Position numbers and translations under genes: made by a program. Of a stretch of DNA of 64,000 bases, positions 55,201 to 64,000 are shown one piece after another. A model generated the notes under the pieces. It was given only the letters and a program-made list of their open reading frames with translations, was not told the origin of the DNA and did not search any database. Numbering within the stretch: position 1 is the stretch's first letter; each line of letters starts with the position of its first letter. This stretch comes from Ruminiclostridium cellobioparum DSM 1351 = ATCC 15832 (lineage in GTDB: Bacteria > Bacillota > Clostridia > Acetivibrionales > DSM-1351), in contig NZ_JHYD01000015.1 of NCBI RefSeq assembly GCF_000621505.1, positions 1-64,000 on the forward strand, read 5' to 3'.

Positions 55201-55320
55201 AATGCTCCTCCCGGTCGGACTAATTCTTTCAACTTAAATTCTATTCCAGACTAACATTGGTTTTCAATAAAAACATATTAGCAAATATAAATATATGAAA
55301 CTAAAAATGAATCTTTCCAT

Positions 55321-55354
55321 AAAAAAGGGCGTCTTCAAGAGACGACCCTTTTTA
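55321..55354 (-). terminator. Terminator after the transporter binding-protein gene
   Basis: On the minus strand AAAAAGGGTCGTCTC, a TTGA loop and AGACGCCCTTTTTT form a stem ending in T6. It lies 51 bases beyond the binding-protein stop and splits the transporter genes from GH53. Confidence 0.85.
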
Positions 55355-55405
55355 CTGCATTTATGATTTCATCACTTATGACTTGATTCTAAAACATTAA
55401 ACAAT

Positions 55406-57028
55406 TTAATTCATGCTTGTCTTATAAGCGTCTGTCTGAGTCTTCATCTCTGCAAAAAGCTTTTCAAAACCGGCAGCGGTAAGCTTCTTGTCAAGTGTAT
55501 CGAATGCCGCGTCGATATCCTTAACCATACCAAGGTTGATAGGATTGAAGTATTGTACAATTACAGGATTCAAGCTGGCAACTTCAGTCTTAACCTTATC
55601 GGTATTTGGCGTGAATGCTGCATATACACACGGTGCAACCTTCTTCTTAGCATCTTCTCTTAACTGAACATATTCATCACTCCAGGCTGCCTGCGTCTTG
55701 AGCAGATCCTTATTGGTGAACCAGAAACCTGATGCATCCGGCGGATAAGTATTCTTGTCTGCAGTTAATCCGTCAGGAAGAGCAATCTTTCCGTCTTTAA
55801 CTACAAAGTTAACACCTTCGATTCCATAGTAAGCAATTTGATTGTATTCAACATCTTCCATTATCAAATCCATTGCCATCAATGTTCTTTCCGGATTCTT
55901 TGACTTTGCAGTTACAGCGAAACCATTGTTTATATATGAATCCTGCGGATATGTTCCCTTGGCTGTAAGACCGGATATTACCTTGGTCTCCCAACCCATT
56001 GATTGAGCCTTTGTCAACGTTGACTGAATATCGACTGTATTGCCAAAGGCTACGCCTGATTTTCCCTGTTCAAAGGAATCCTTGCTGCGTACTTTATTTG
56101 AGTAGGCATTTCTGTTCAAATATCCTTTGTCGTACCAACCCTTGATAACTTTCGCAGCCACCTTGTAGTCGTTTACAACAGAAGGATCTGTCATCTTTAT
56201 CAGTGTACCGTTTGGATCATCCGAATCATATACTATGCCTGAACCGCCGCTTGTCGCCGCAAGTAAATCCGTGTAACCCTTTGACTCAGCCTTTAAGGTG
56301 TAGTTGAAAGGTCTTCCGATATCTATGGCACTATCAATATTTAATGGAATCATACCAGGTTCGTTTTTCTTTATTGCTTCAAGATATGGTTCTATATCTT
56401 TCCAGCTGTTTACTTCAGGAACATTGTACTTCTTTCTCAAATCTTCTCTGATTATACATTCATCAACTTTTTTGTCCGGTGTTGCAGTAGGAACCATAAA
56501 TATTTTTCCGTTTATATAAGCTTCTTTCCATGCTCTTGCATCTGTTGCTGCATAATGCTTTGGCATATATGTCCTGACCATGTCATCATTTAGCTCATAA
56601 AAAGCTCCCTTTGCAGCTTCCTGTCCATAATATGCCCAGTTTGCGGTAAATATCCAGTCCACATTATCCCCCGATGCCAATACCAGAGGATACTTGGCCT
56701 GCAGGTCTCCCCAGCCGATGTAATTAATCTTCAAAGTAGCATTAATGTCTTTTAAGAGCTTTTCATTAAGCTTTTCCAATACAGCATCCATGCCCTGAGG
56801 TCGGTCACCCAATAAGTAGCCTGTCAACTCAACCTCATTTGAAGTATCGATCTTGGATGCTCCTGCTGCCGTTGAATCATTTGCAGTACCTGTCGATACA
56901 GAGGCAGATGCTGCAGCTGTTGACTCACCTGCTGACTTGCTGCCGCCACATCCGGTCAAACCTGTTGCAAGTGTCATAAATATTGCCAATGACAGACATA
57001 GTGATCTAGCTATTTTTTTTGCATGCAT
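55406..57028 (-). CDS. LplA-type oligosaccharide-binding lipoprotein, transporter copy
   Basis: A 540-residue lipoprotein: lipobox TGLTGC (Cys about residue 27), an S/T/A-rich linker, then a type-1 extracellular solute-binding fold (COG1653-like) and a C-terminal DUF3502-like end (VQYFNPINLGMVKDIDAAFD). AGGAGG precedes the ATG at 57028; the frame from 57064 lacks a site. It follows two permease genes and is closely similar along its length to the lipoprotein at 59180-60787. It should deliver oligosaccharides to the permeases. Confidence 0.92.
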   Translation of the reverse strand: MHAKKIARSLCLSLAIFMTLATGLTGCGGSKSAGESTAAASASVSTGTANDSTAAGASKIDTSNEVELTGYLLGDRPQGMDAVLEKLNEKLLKDINATLKINYIGWGDLQAKYPLVLASGDNVDWIFTANWAYYGQEAAKGAFYELNDDMVRTYMPKHYAATDARAWKEAYINGKIFMVPTATPDKKVDECIIREDLRKKYNVPEVNSWKDIEPYLEAIKKNEPGMIPLNIDSAIDIGRPFNYTLKAESKGYTDLLAATSGGSGIVYDSDDPNGTLIKMTDPSVVNDYKVAAKVIKGWYDKGYLNRNAYSNKVRSKDSFEQGKSGVAFGNTVDIQSTLTKAQSMGWETKVISGLTAKGTYPQDSYINNGFAVTAKSKNPERTLMAMDLIMEDVEYNQIAYYGIEGVNFVVKDGKIALPDGLTADKNTYPPDASGFWFTNKDLLKTQAAWSDEYVQLREDAKKKVAPCVYAAFTPNTDKVKTEVASLNPVIVQYFNPINLGMVKDIDAAFDTLDKKLTAAGFEKLFAEMKTQTDAYKTSMN

Positions 57029-57083
57029 TTTAATTCCTCCTATAATTATTCTTTGTTTTATCAATATCTGGGATTCCCCAGTA

Positions 57084-57971
57084 TTAACCCTTTACTGCAC
57101 CAATTGTTACACCCTTTACGAAATATTTTTGAACAAAAGGATAGAGGAAAACAATCGGACCTGCTGATACAACTGTCATTGCCAATTTCAAGGTTTCCTT
57201 GGGCATATCAAGCCTGCTTACATAATTAACCATGCTGGAGGCCATGTTTGCACTTGACAGTATTTGATATAAAACATATTGAAGTGGGAACAGCTTGTCA
57301 TTCTGCATGAACATCATGGGCGTCCACCAGTCGTTCCAGTATCCGAGTGCGGTAAACAATCCTATTGATGCAAGCGCAGCTTTTGACAACGGAAGTACCA
57401 TCTGAATGAATATTCTGAAATCTCCGGCCCCGTCAATTTTAGCCGATTCAATTAGGGAATCCGGGATCGATCCTTTTATGAAATTTCTGAGGATGAGTAT
57501 ATTCATGGCACTAAACATCGGTACCAGTAACAGTACCAGTAAATTGTCCTGAAGATGCAGCGTATTTGAAACAATTATATAATATGGTGCCAACCCACCA
57601 TTAAACAGGGTTGTAAAAAATATAAAGAAGGCTAAGGTATTTCTGTATTTTATTTCTTTTCTAAACATTACATAGGCTGCCATTGATGACAGGAAAAGCG
57701 ATATAACCGTTCCTACCAAGGTTATAAATATTGTTACGCCATACGCCCTCAACATTTTTTCGGGATATGCAAATATCATTGAATAGGCATCAACTGATAA
57801 TTCTTTGGGAAGAAGTGAAAATCCATGGTTTAGAATATAATGCTCAGAGGTAAATGAGTTCATTATCAATATTAAAAATGGAGCTACCGTAAATATTGCA
57901 AATAAACTGACTACGATATATGAAATTATATTTAATGCAATGTAGTCTGCTGTTTTTTTCAAAATTACCAA
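57084..57971 (-). CDS. LplC/YtcP-type sugar ABC permease
   Basis: A 295-residue inner-membrane permease with six hydrophobic helices. The EAA-type cytoplasmic loop is ESAKIDGAGDFRIFIQMVLPLSK (about 175-198). It ends with KYFVKGVTIGAVKG, typical of the LplC/YtcP branch. It lies 48 bases after the partner permease and 55 bases before the binding protein. No ATPase gene is in the window, as is common for this class, which shares an MsmK-like ATPase. Confidence 0.92.
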   Translation of the reverse strand: MVILKKTADYIALNIISYIVVSLFAIFTVAPFLILIMNSFTSEHYILNHGFSLLPKELSVDAYSMIFAYPEKMLRAYGVTIFITLVGTVISLFLSSMAAYVMFRKEIKYRNTLAFFIFFTTLFNGGLAPYYIIVSNTLHLQDNLLVLLLVPMFSAMNILILRNFIKGSIPDSLIESAKIDGAGDFRIFIQMVLPLSKAALASIGLFTALGYWNDWWTPMMFMQNDKLFPLQYVLYQILSSANMASSMVNYVSRLDMPKETLKLAMTVVSAGPIVFLYPFVQKYFVKGVTIGAVKG

Positions 57972-58019
57972 CCCGCTTTCCTAATTGTTTTTGTTTTAAA
58001 TTAATGTTTTAACTGAAAT

Positions 58020-58949
58020 TTAGAATAAGGCGTTTTCGTTATCAACCTTTCTTACAACCCCATTAACGATTAAGATAATTACAAAACACAGAACCGACTG
58101 GTAGAAACCAGCTGCAGATGCCATACCGAAGTCCTGGGTGCCCATCAGCGATCTGAATACAAGGGTATCAATAATGTCTGTGGCATCCATCAGAATACCG
58201 TTGTTCCCTATAATGTTATAGAACATGTCAAACTCGCCTCTTAATATTCTTCCGACACCCATCAGAACAAGTACTATAATGGTCGGCCTTAGCAAAGGAA
58301 GTGTTATCTTGGTTATTTTCTGGAACATGTTTGCTCCATCGATTGTGGCCGCTTCATAGCATTCCTGGTCTATGCCCATAATTGCGGCAAGATACAATAC
58401 ACTTCCAAACCCCACCCATTTCCATACATATAGTACAGGAAGCAGTATTACCCAGTTTGCCGGCTCGGCATAAATATCAATTGGTTGTCCGCCCACATTT
58501 TTTATTAATGTGTTCACCAGACCGTAATCGTAGTTAAAAAAGTTATAGATGAAAGCAGCTACTACAACCCAGGATATGAAATACGGCAGAAACATAAACG
58601 ATTGTGCTATTTTCTTAAACCACTTGTTTGATATCTCAGATATCATAATTGCAGTTAATATTGAGAAAAATGTGTAGCATGCCAAAAACACCACGTTATA
58701 TTCCAACGTATTTTTTGTGACCTGCCAGGCTTTACCTGACGCAAAGAAAAATCTGAAATTTTCTATTCCGTTCCATGGACTGAATAATATACCGTCTCTG
58801 ATGTTGAATTCCTTAAATGCAAGTATAATACCACCCATTGGTACATATGCAAATATTATAAAATATAGTGCTACCGGTAAAAACATGAGATACAGAACTT
58901 TATTTTTATAAATCTCACTGAAGAAACCTCCGTTTATTCTTGATTTCAT
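58020..58949 (-). CDS. LplB/YteP-type sugar ABC permease
   Basis: A 309-residue permease with six hydrophobic helices from about residue 20. The EAA loop is YEAATIDGANMFQKITKITL, and VPMGGIILAFKEFNIRDGI in the first loop is typical of LplB/YteP. The ATG at 58949 has AAGGAG 12 bases upstream. A GTG at 58961 directly abuts that site and is less likely. It is the first gene of the transporter transcript. Confidence 0.92.
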   Translation of the reverse strand: MKSRINGGFFSEIYKNKVLYLMFLPVALYFIIFAYVPMGGIILAFKEFNIRDGILFSPWNGIENFRFFFASGKAWQVTKNTLEYNVVFLACYTFFSILTAIMISEISNKWFKKIAQSFMFLPYFISWVVVAAFIYNFFNYDYGLVNTLIKNVGGQPIDIYAEPANWVILLPVLYVWKWVGFGSVLYLAAIMGIDQECYEAATIDGANMFQKITKITLPLLRPTIIVLVLMGVGRILRGEFDMFYNIIGNNGILMDATDIIDTLVFRSLMGTQDFGMASAAGFYQSVLCFVIILIVNGVVRKVDNENALF

Positions 58950-59120
58950 TAATTTGACCACTCCTTCATGTCGCTGTTTATTAGTGCATTAAAGTATTTA
59001 GTGAATAGCTTTGATTATGGGTTTCTTTACAGCTTTTATTTTAGTATCAGTACTGTTTTATTTAAACACCATAGAATTACTATTATCTTTGTAATATTAT
59101 GAAGTTTGTGTATTCAGACG

Positions 59121-59172
59121 CAAAAAGGCCTGTTCGGCTGTTGTCCACAGGGACAGCCGAACAGGCCTTTTG
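59121..59172 (-). terminator. Very strong terminator after the second binding protein
   Basis: AAAAGGCCTGTTCGGCTGT and its complement form a stem of about 19-20 bp with a short loop, followed by TTTTTG on the minus strand. It isolates the binding-protein gene at 59180 from the permease gene that follows. Confidence 0.92.
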
Positions 59173-59179
59173 AAACGGA

Positions 59180-60787
59180 TTATTTCATTAGTTCTTTTTT
59201 GTATTCATCAGTTTGGTGCTTCATTTCTTCCATTACTTTATCAAATCCAGCAGAAGTGAGCCTTTCATCAAATACATCAAATGCCTCGTCCACATCTTTA
59301 ATCATTCCTAAATTAATGGGATTGAAGTACTGCACAACTACCTGATTAAGATTTGAGACTTCAGTTTTTATATTTGATATATCTGGTACAAAAGCTGAAT
59401 AGGCATAAGGCGCTATTTGTTTTTTTGCCGCTTCCCTAAGCTGTATATATTCATCATTCCAATTTTCAGGACACTTAAGCAGGCTTTTATTTACAAACCA
59501 GAAACCTGCAAGGTCAGGAGGAAATGTGTTAGTTTCAGAGGTTACACCATCCGGGAGTGCAATCTTCCCATTTTTTATCACATAATTCTTGCCCTCAATC
59601 CCGTAATATACAAGCTGATTATATTCAGGCTCCTCCATTATCAAATCCATAGCCATCATGGTTCTTTCAGGATTCTTTGATTTGGAAACAATGGCAAAAC
59701 CGTTATTAATATGAGAGTCCTGAGGATAAGTTCCCTTTTTGCTCAGCCCAGGTATGATTTTCACTTTCCACCCCTGTTCATTCACCTTGTTAAAAATATT
59801 CTGCATATCAACTGTATTCCCATAGGCTATCGAAGATTTTCCGGATAAAAATGAATCCATACTCCTGACTTTGTTGGAGAATGCATTTTTATTTATATAA
59901 CCTTTGTCATACCAGTCCTTTATTTTATAAGCCGCATTTTTATAATCATTTATAACCTCGGGATCAGTTATCTTGAACAATTTACCTTTCGGGTCGTCGG
60001 TGTCGGACACTATGCCGCTTCCGCCGCTGGTTGCAAAAAACAAGTCAAAGTAGCTTTTTGAAGTTGCAGCCAATTGATAAAAAAATGGCCTTGTAATATC
60101 TATGGCACTGTCCACACTTATAGGGATCATATCAGGTTCATTCTTTTTAATGGCTTCCAGGTAGGGCTCTATATCCAGCCACTTGTTAACTTCAGGCACA
60201 TTATATTTTTGTCTCAAATCTTCTCTGATAGCCACCTCATTCACCTTGATATCGGGAGTTGAGGTCGGTATCATAAAAAGCTTTCCTCCTATAAGCCCTT
60301 CCTTCCAGGCCTGAGGATTAGTTGCCTTATAATGGCGCGGCATATACTTCCTGACCATATCCTGTTTTATTTCCAGAAAAGCCCCTTTTGCGGCTTCCTG
60401 CCCGTAATATGCCCAGTTTCCGGTAAAAATCCAATCCAGATCTTCTCCTGATGCAAGAACAAGTGCATATTTGGATTGTAAATCACCCCAACGGATGTAA
60501 TTGATCTCCATTGTAGTATTTATATCGTTTAAAAGCTTTTCATTAAGCTTTTCCAGTACATCGTTCATTCCCGGCAGCCTTTCACCTATAAGATAGCCGG
60601 TGATTTTAACTTTTGCAGACATATCTATTCCAGCTTTTGTGTTATATTGAAATGTTCCCGATGCTTCCGAATCCTTATAAAAGGCTGTAATGTCGGTATT
60701 AGGCACTTCTTCCCTACAACCGGAAAGTATAAGCAAAGATAAAATTATGGGTATTGCATAAGCACACAGGGATTTTTTCTTTCTCAT
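59180..60787 (-). CDS. LplA-type binding lipoprotein, sensor-associated copy
   Basis: A 535-residue lipoprotein (LLILSGC, Cys about residue 23) with the same fold and motifs as the transporter copy at 55406: VKITGYLIGERLPGMNDVLE, DWIFTGNWAYYGQEAAKGAF, VQYFNPINLGMIKDVDEAFD. It lacks the long S/T/A linker. GGAGGAATTTT precedes the ATG at 60787. It is a single-gene unit bounded by its own strong terminator and a promoter region shared with the regulator at 60981. This arrangement suggests it senses sugar for the kinase at 62564 rather than only feeding the permeases. That role is inference. Confidence 0.88.
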   Translation of the reverse strand: MRKKKSLCAYAIPIILSLLILSGCREEVPNTDITAFYKDSEASGTFQYNTKAGIDMSAKVKITGYLIGERLPGMNDVLEKLNEKLLNDINTTMEINYIRWGDLQSKYALVLASGEDLDWIFTGNWAYYGQEAAKGAFLEIKQDMVRKYMPRHYKATNPQAWKEGLIGGKLFMIPTSTPDIKVNEVAIREDLRQKYNVPEVNKWLDIEPYLEAIKKNEPDMIPISVDSAIDITRPFFYQLAATSKSYFDLFFATSGGSGIVSDTDDPKGKLFKITDPEVINDYKNAAYKIKDWYDKGYINKNAFSNKVRSMDSFLSGKSSIAYGNTVDMQNIFNKVNEQGWKVKIIPGLSKKGTYPQDSHINNGFAIVSKSKNPERTMMAMDLIMEEPEYNQLVYYGIEGKNYVIKNGKIALPDGVTSETNTFPPDLAGFWFVNKSLLKCPENWNDEYIQLREAAKKQIAPYAYSAFVPDISNIKTEVSNLNQVVVQYFNPINLGMIKDVDEAFDVFDERLTSAGFDKVMEEMKHQTDEYKKELMK

Positions 60788-60836
60788 AAAATTCCTCCAA
60801 TGCCGGATAAAATCCTTCAAGTTAAGTACATTATAA

Positions 60837-60905
60837 CATGTTTACATAAAAATAAAACAAACAAAGCAACTGTAATATTTACTCAAATCCTTCCATGTTT
60901 ACTTA
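60837..60905. promoter_or_regulatory. Candidate regulator-binding direct repeats
   Basis: CATGTTTACATA (60837-60848) and CATGTTTACTTA (60894-60905) are near-identical direct repeats 57 bases apart. They lie between the divergent binding-protein and regulator genes, upstream of both. Two-copy direct repeats are typical AraC-type operator layouts. Confidence 0.45.
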
Positions 60906-60980
60906 TACATCTCATATATGTTACTATATTTATGTTATATATTGTCTTGTAAACCTATCTTGCTTAGGAGCGATGTCCAT

Positions 60981-62567
60981 ATGCTTAAACTCATTATTGT
61001 TGATGATGAAAAGACAACAAGAGACAGTCTCGAGGCTTACATACCCTGGAAAGAGCTTGGTATTGATGTTGTCGCTACTGCTAAAAACGGTCTGGCAGCT
61101 CTTGAACTTGCCGAACAAACACCTCCGGATATAGTACTTTCTGATGTAAGAATGCCGAAAATGGATGGTATTGAACTGGCAATAAACATAAGATCCCGTT
61201 TTCCTCAATGCAAAATAATATTTTTAAGCGGCTATTCAGATAAAGAGTATTTAAAATCCGCAATTAATCTCAAAGCTGTAAGTTATATAGAAAAGCCAAT
61301 ACAAATAGAAGAAATCAAGACTGTAATAAGAAAAACCGTCGCCCTTTGTAAAGAAGAAGAGAAGCAAAAGGCTCAAACCGATAAATTAAATAATCTGTTA
61401 ACTGAAAATGAACCCTTTATAAGACAGGAAGTAACTCTTGAGCTTATAAAGGAAAATCCTGATGTTAGTGGTTTGTCGGTAAAATATGAAAATTTATTTC
61501 ATATGCTTGATTCTGCTCACAGCTTTATTGTTTATTCTATAGCTATAAATTGGGACTCCTCTGTTGACAATGATACCAGGATTGATTGCAGAAGAAATCT
61601 GCTGAAAATATTCTGTGACCTGATTGAACTTAATAATCTGGCAGGGTTTACCGAAGATAATCAAATGACCATAATATCAGCCAAAACACAGGATTGCAAA
61701 CTTTCGGCTTTTCAAACAGCACTGAAACTTGCCGGTGAGCTCAGCAGCAATGCCAGTGGATTATTTACCTTTTCAATAGGTATCGGAACTCCTTCCCCGG
61801 ACTATAAAAATCTTCAGGATTCCTATTATACTGCCTGTTCGGCTGTTCATAATCAATTTTATGATTCAACAAAAAATATTTTTGAATACAGGGAATGGTC
61901 AGGCTCCTATTTCGAAGTGGGGAAAAGTGTATATACAGACTTCAAGGCAGTTCTCAAAAAACGTGATTTTACCGGTGCTGCCGGTATTATAAAAAATATT
62001 ACGGATAGAGCGGCAATTGAAATGGATAATGATATCAACAGCGTTAAAAATGTATTCTTTAATTTGTTGCTTATTATATTTGAGGTGGCCAGAGAGAATC
62101 ATTTCATCAACAAGGCTCAGGACAGTGAAAAAAAATATATCTGGCAGGAAATTGATGCCACCAAAACTCTTGCATCCTTATCCAAATATGTGCATACCCA
62201 CGTTGAAACCATACTTGTACAGGCAAATGACAAGGATTCGGTAAATCACAAAATACATGTGATAATGAAATATGTCCATGAACACTATGCCGAAAATAGC
62301 CTTACAATTCAAACTATCGCTGAAAATGTATATTTGAGTCAAACTTATCTGTGTGCATTTTTCAAAAAATCCACTGGTAAGACATTGAATGAATTTATAA
62401 CCGAAGTAAGGATAGAGAAGTCCAAAGAATTACTTAAGGACAGCAATATCAAATTATATGAGATTGCGACAAGCATTGGTTTTACTGACGCAAATTACTT
62501 TTCCACACTCTTTAAAAAATATACAGGATACACTCCCTCTGAATTTCGGGAAAGGGTTTACTCATGA
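60981..62567 (+). CDS. YesN-type response regulator with AraC DNA-binding domain
   Basis: A 528-residue regulator. The receiver domain is at 1-120 with DDE near the N-terminus, the phosphorylation Asp in IVLSDVRMPKMDG (about residue 54) and the conserved Lys in YIEKPIQ. A middle domain follows, and two AraC helix-turn-helix motifs end the protein (LTIQTIAENVYLSQTYLCAF; YEIATSIGFTDANYFSTLF). TAGGAG supports the ATG at 60981; the upstream start at 60918 has none. The stop overlaps the kinase ATG (ATGA). It likely controls the galactan genes and the binding protein next door. Confidence 0.93.
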   Translation: MLKLIIVDDEKTTRDSLEAYIPWKELGIDVVATAKNGLAALELAEQTPPDIVLSDVRMPKMDGIELAINIRSRFPQCKIIFLSGYSDKEYLKSAINLKAVSYIEKPIQIEEIKTVIRKTVALCKEEEKQKAQTDKLNNLLTENEPFIRQEVTLELIKENPDVSGLSVKYENLFHMLDSAHSFIVYSIAINWDSSVDNDTRIDCRRNLLKIFCDLIELNNLAGFTEDNQMTIISAKTQDCKLSAFQTALKLAGELSSNASGLFTFSIGIGTPSPDYKNLQDSYYTACSAVHNQFYDSTKNIFEYREWSGSYFEVGKSVYTDFKAVLKKRDFTGAAGIIKNITDRAAIEMDNDINSVKNVFFNLLLIIFEVARENHFINKAQDSEKKYIWQEIDATKTLASLSKYVHTHVETILVQANDKDSVNHKIHVIMKYVHEHYAENSLTIQTIAENVYLSQTYLCAFFKKSTGKTLNEFITEVRIEKSKELLKDSNIKLYEIATSIGFTDANYFSTLFKKYTGYTPSEFRERVYS

Positions 62568-64000
62568 TTAGAAAAATTTTTAAATTTTTTAATGATCTGG
62601 GTATCAGAATCAAACTGTTTATATGCCTTTTTTTAATGATATCCATTCCATTTTGCATATTTATAGGAATTAACTCCTATGTTTCTTCAAAAGATAGTGC
62701 AAAGCAGGCTCTGGACTCATCCCGGAAAATGCTTCTGCAGGCTAAATCCTCTTTGGAATATAAAACCATCTATATAAAAAATGCATTAGATATGCTTTCT
62801 CTTAATGATACTATCCAGGAGTTGCTTTTTACCAACTCATTAAGTTATGATGATGACATCGGAAGCTGGATGAATGACAGAGACAAATTTGCTAAACTTT
62901 TGTACAGTTTGCAGAGCAATCCCGATCTTTCAGCCGGCCAGATTCAATTGTATATGAGTGACGGTCTGGCGAAAGTCTCTGAAACAGAGGAATTCCTCAG
63001 TATGGACAGGGCTACCGGGTCCAAATGGTTCAATGAAATGAAATCCACCGGCGAAGTTTATAGAAGTTTTCCATCACAGTACTTCTCCGAAACCGCAAAA
63101 GAAAAATATATTTCCTTTCTAAGGATAATCCCGCGACCCCTGGATGTAAATAATGCTGCCGGAATTATAAAAGCAGACGTACCTGAAAAAAACATCAAAG
63201 GCGTGTTGAGTCAGGCCTTGTTTTCAAAAAATACAGAAGTGGTTTTGATCAACCGTAACAACGAAATAATAAGTTCTGCCGGAAATACGGATATGCCCAA
63301 CTCATCGAAATATGCCAAAGCCTTGACTAATATTGATTATGGCAAGCTCCACAACCGTCTTTGGCAGACAGTCAATCTGGATAATGAGAAAATTCTGCTG
63401 GGTGTTGAATCAATCGAAAAAACAGACTGGAAACTGGTTTTAGTGGTACCATACAAGGATATACTTGAATTGAACACCAAATCAAGAAATCAGATGATAC
63501 TCATTCTTGTTATCCTGCTCCCATTGACCATACCCTTGTCTTTTTGGGTGGCCGCTTCCAGCACAAAGCGTATAAGAGATCTGATCTCCCATATGAGGAT
63601 GGTAGTTCACGGAAACTTTAATATCAGCATCCTGCCCAGTAACAATGATGAGATAGGAGAACTCACCCACAACTTCAACTATATGCTGACACGCATGGCA
63701 ATTCTTGTGGAACAACAGTACCAACTGGGTCAGGAGGTCAAGAGTATGGAGTTGAAAGCTTTGCAGGCTCAGATAAATCCACACTTTTTATACAACACTC
63801 TGGACCTTATAAACTGGATGTCCATAAAATATAATGCTCCTAAAATAGGTGAAGTAATTACCTCACTTTCAAAGTTTTACAGATTAAGCCTGAGCAAGGG
63901 TGAGGACGTAGTTCCCATAAAGAATGAAATTGATCAGGTGAATGCATATGTTCAAATACAAAATATGAGATTTGATAATGAAATAAGCTTCGTTATAGAT
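62564..64000 (+). CDS. YesM-family sensor histidine kinase, C-terminus cut by window edge
   Basis: 479 codons are open from the ATG at 62564 to the edge. TM1 lies at about 12-35, a dCache-like extracellular region at about 36-305 (LVLVVPYKDILELN near its end), TM2 at 307-328 and HAMP at about 330-382. The phospho-acceptor region has QAQINPHFLYNTLDLINWM. The ATPase domain is outside the window. The ATGA overlap with the regulator marks a two-gene operon. This is the usual partner of the YesN protein upstream. Confidence 0.93.
   Translation, partial: MIRKIFKFFNDLGIRIKLFICLFLMISIPFCIFIGINSYVSSKDSAKQALDSSRKMLLQAKSSLEYKTIYIKNALDMLSLNDTIQELLFTNSLSYDDDIGSWMNDRDKFAKLLYSLQSNPDLSAGQIQLYMSDGLAKVSETEEFLSMDRATGSKWFNEMKSTGEVYRSFPSQYFSETAKEKYISFLRIIPRPLDVNNAAGIIKADVPEKNIKGVLSQALFSKNTEVVLINRNNEIISSAGNTDMPNSSKYAKALTNIDYGKLHNRLWQTVNLDNEKILLGVESIEKTDWKLVLVVPYKDILELNTKSRNQMILILVILLPLTIPLSFWVAASSTKRIRDLISHMRMVVHGNFNISILPSNNDEIGELTHNFNYMLTRMAILVEQQYQLGQEVKSMELKALQAQINPHFLYNTLDLINWMSIKYNAPKIGEVITSLSKFYRLSLSKGEDVVPIKNEIDQVNAYVQIQNMRFDNEISFVID

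Overview
The window looks like the chromosome of a mesophilic, spore-forming, plant-polymer-degrading clostridium close to Ruminiclostridium. This is inferred from: moderate GC with strong AGGAGG ribosome sites; several YesM/LytS-YesN two-component systems beside sugar ABC transporters; a DUF3231 protein typical of spore formers; an S-layer-anchored multi-domain glycosidase; and a long anaerobic cobalamin operon with a cobalt transporter. No rRNA, tRNA, CRISPR array, prophage or transposase gene was seen.

Layout. (1) 1-1720, minus strand: the first 573 residues of a large, disordered, repeat-bearing protein. Its N-terminus carries the GNQAV-type motif of proteins associated with extracellular contractile injection systems (eCIS). 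It runs off the left edge. (2) 1834-2205: a long palindromic element, related to a second one at 25801-26165. (3) 2418-12922: a sugar sensing and uptake locus. It has a membrane-anchored binding protein, a LytS-type kinase and a YesN-type regulator (the layout of the XylFII-LytS-YesN three-component system), an extra binding lipoprotein, a divergent DUF3231 gene, and a xylFGH-type transporter. A chemoreceptor and a glycogen branching enzyme follow, to 17266. (4) 17401-34970, minus strand: a near-complete anaerobic adenosylcobalamin operon, cbiMNQO-D-L-F-G-hemA-H-J-X-ET-A-P-C-B-cobD. It is driven from a strong promoter, a cobalamin riboswitch and a terminator. The second palindromic element lies inside this operon, between cbiH and cbiJ.

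(5) 34974-42309, minus strand: sbcCD, a lipid/diacylglycerol kinase-like gene, a DUF116 gene and an AraC regulator. (6) 42478-46982, plus strand: a large protein of unknown function, a 70-residue zinc-ribbon protein and a cytoplasmic GH2 beta-galactosidase. (7) 47078-58949, minus strand: a galactan-type locus. It encodes a 2097-residue S-layer GH43 protein, a GH53 endo-galactanase without a signal peptide, and a binding protein with two LplB/LplC-type permeases. (8) 59180-64000: a second, paralogous binding protein, divergent from a YesN/YesM-type regulator and kinase. The kinase is cut by the right edge.

How the parts work together. Two regions share one design: a duplicated sugar-binding protein in which one copy probably feeds a transporter and the other probably feeds a LytS/YesM kinase that switches on the locus. 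In the galactan region, a surface exo-galactanase could release oligosaccharides, the ABC permeases could import them (the ATPase is encoded elsewhere), and the signal-less GH53 and GH2 enzymes could finish digestion inside the cell. Substrates are inferred from family membership and neighbourhood, not shown.
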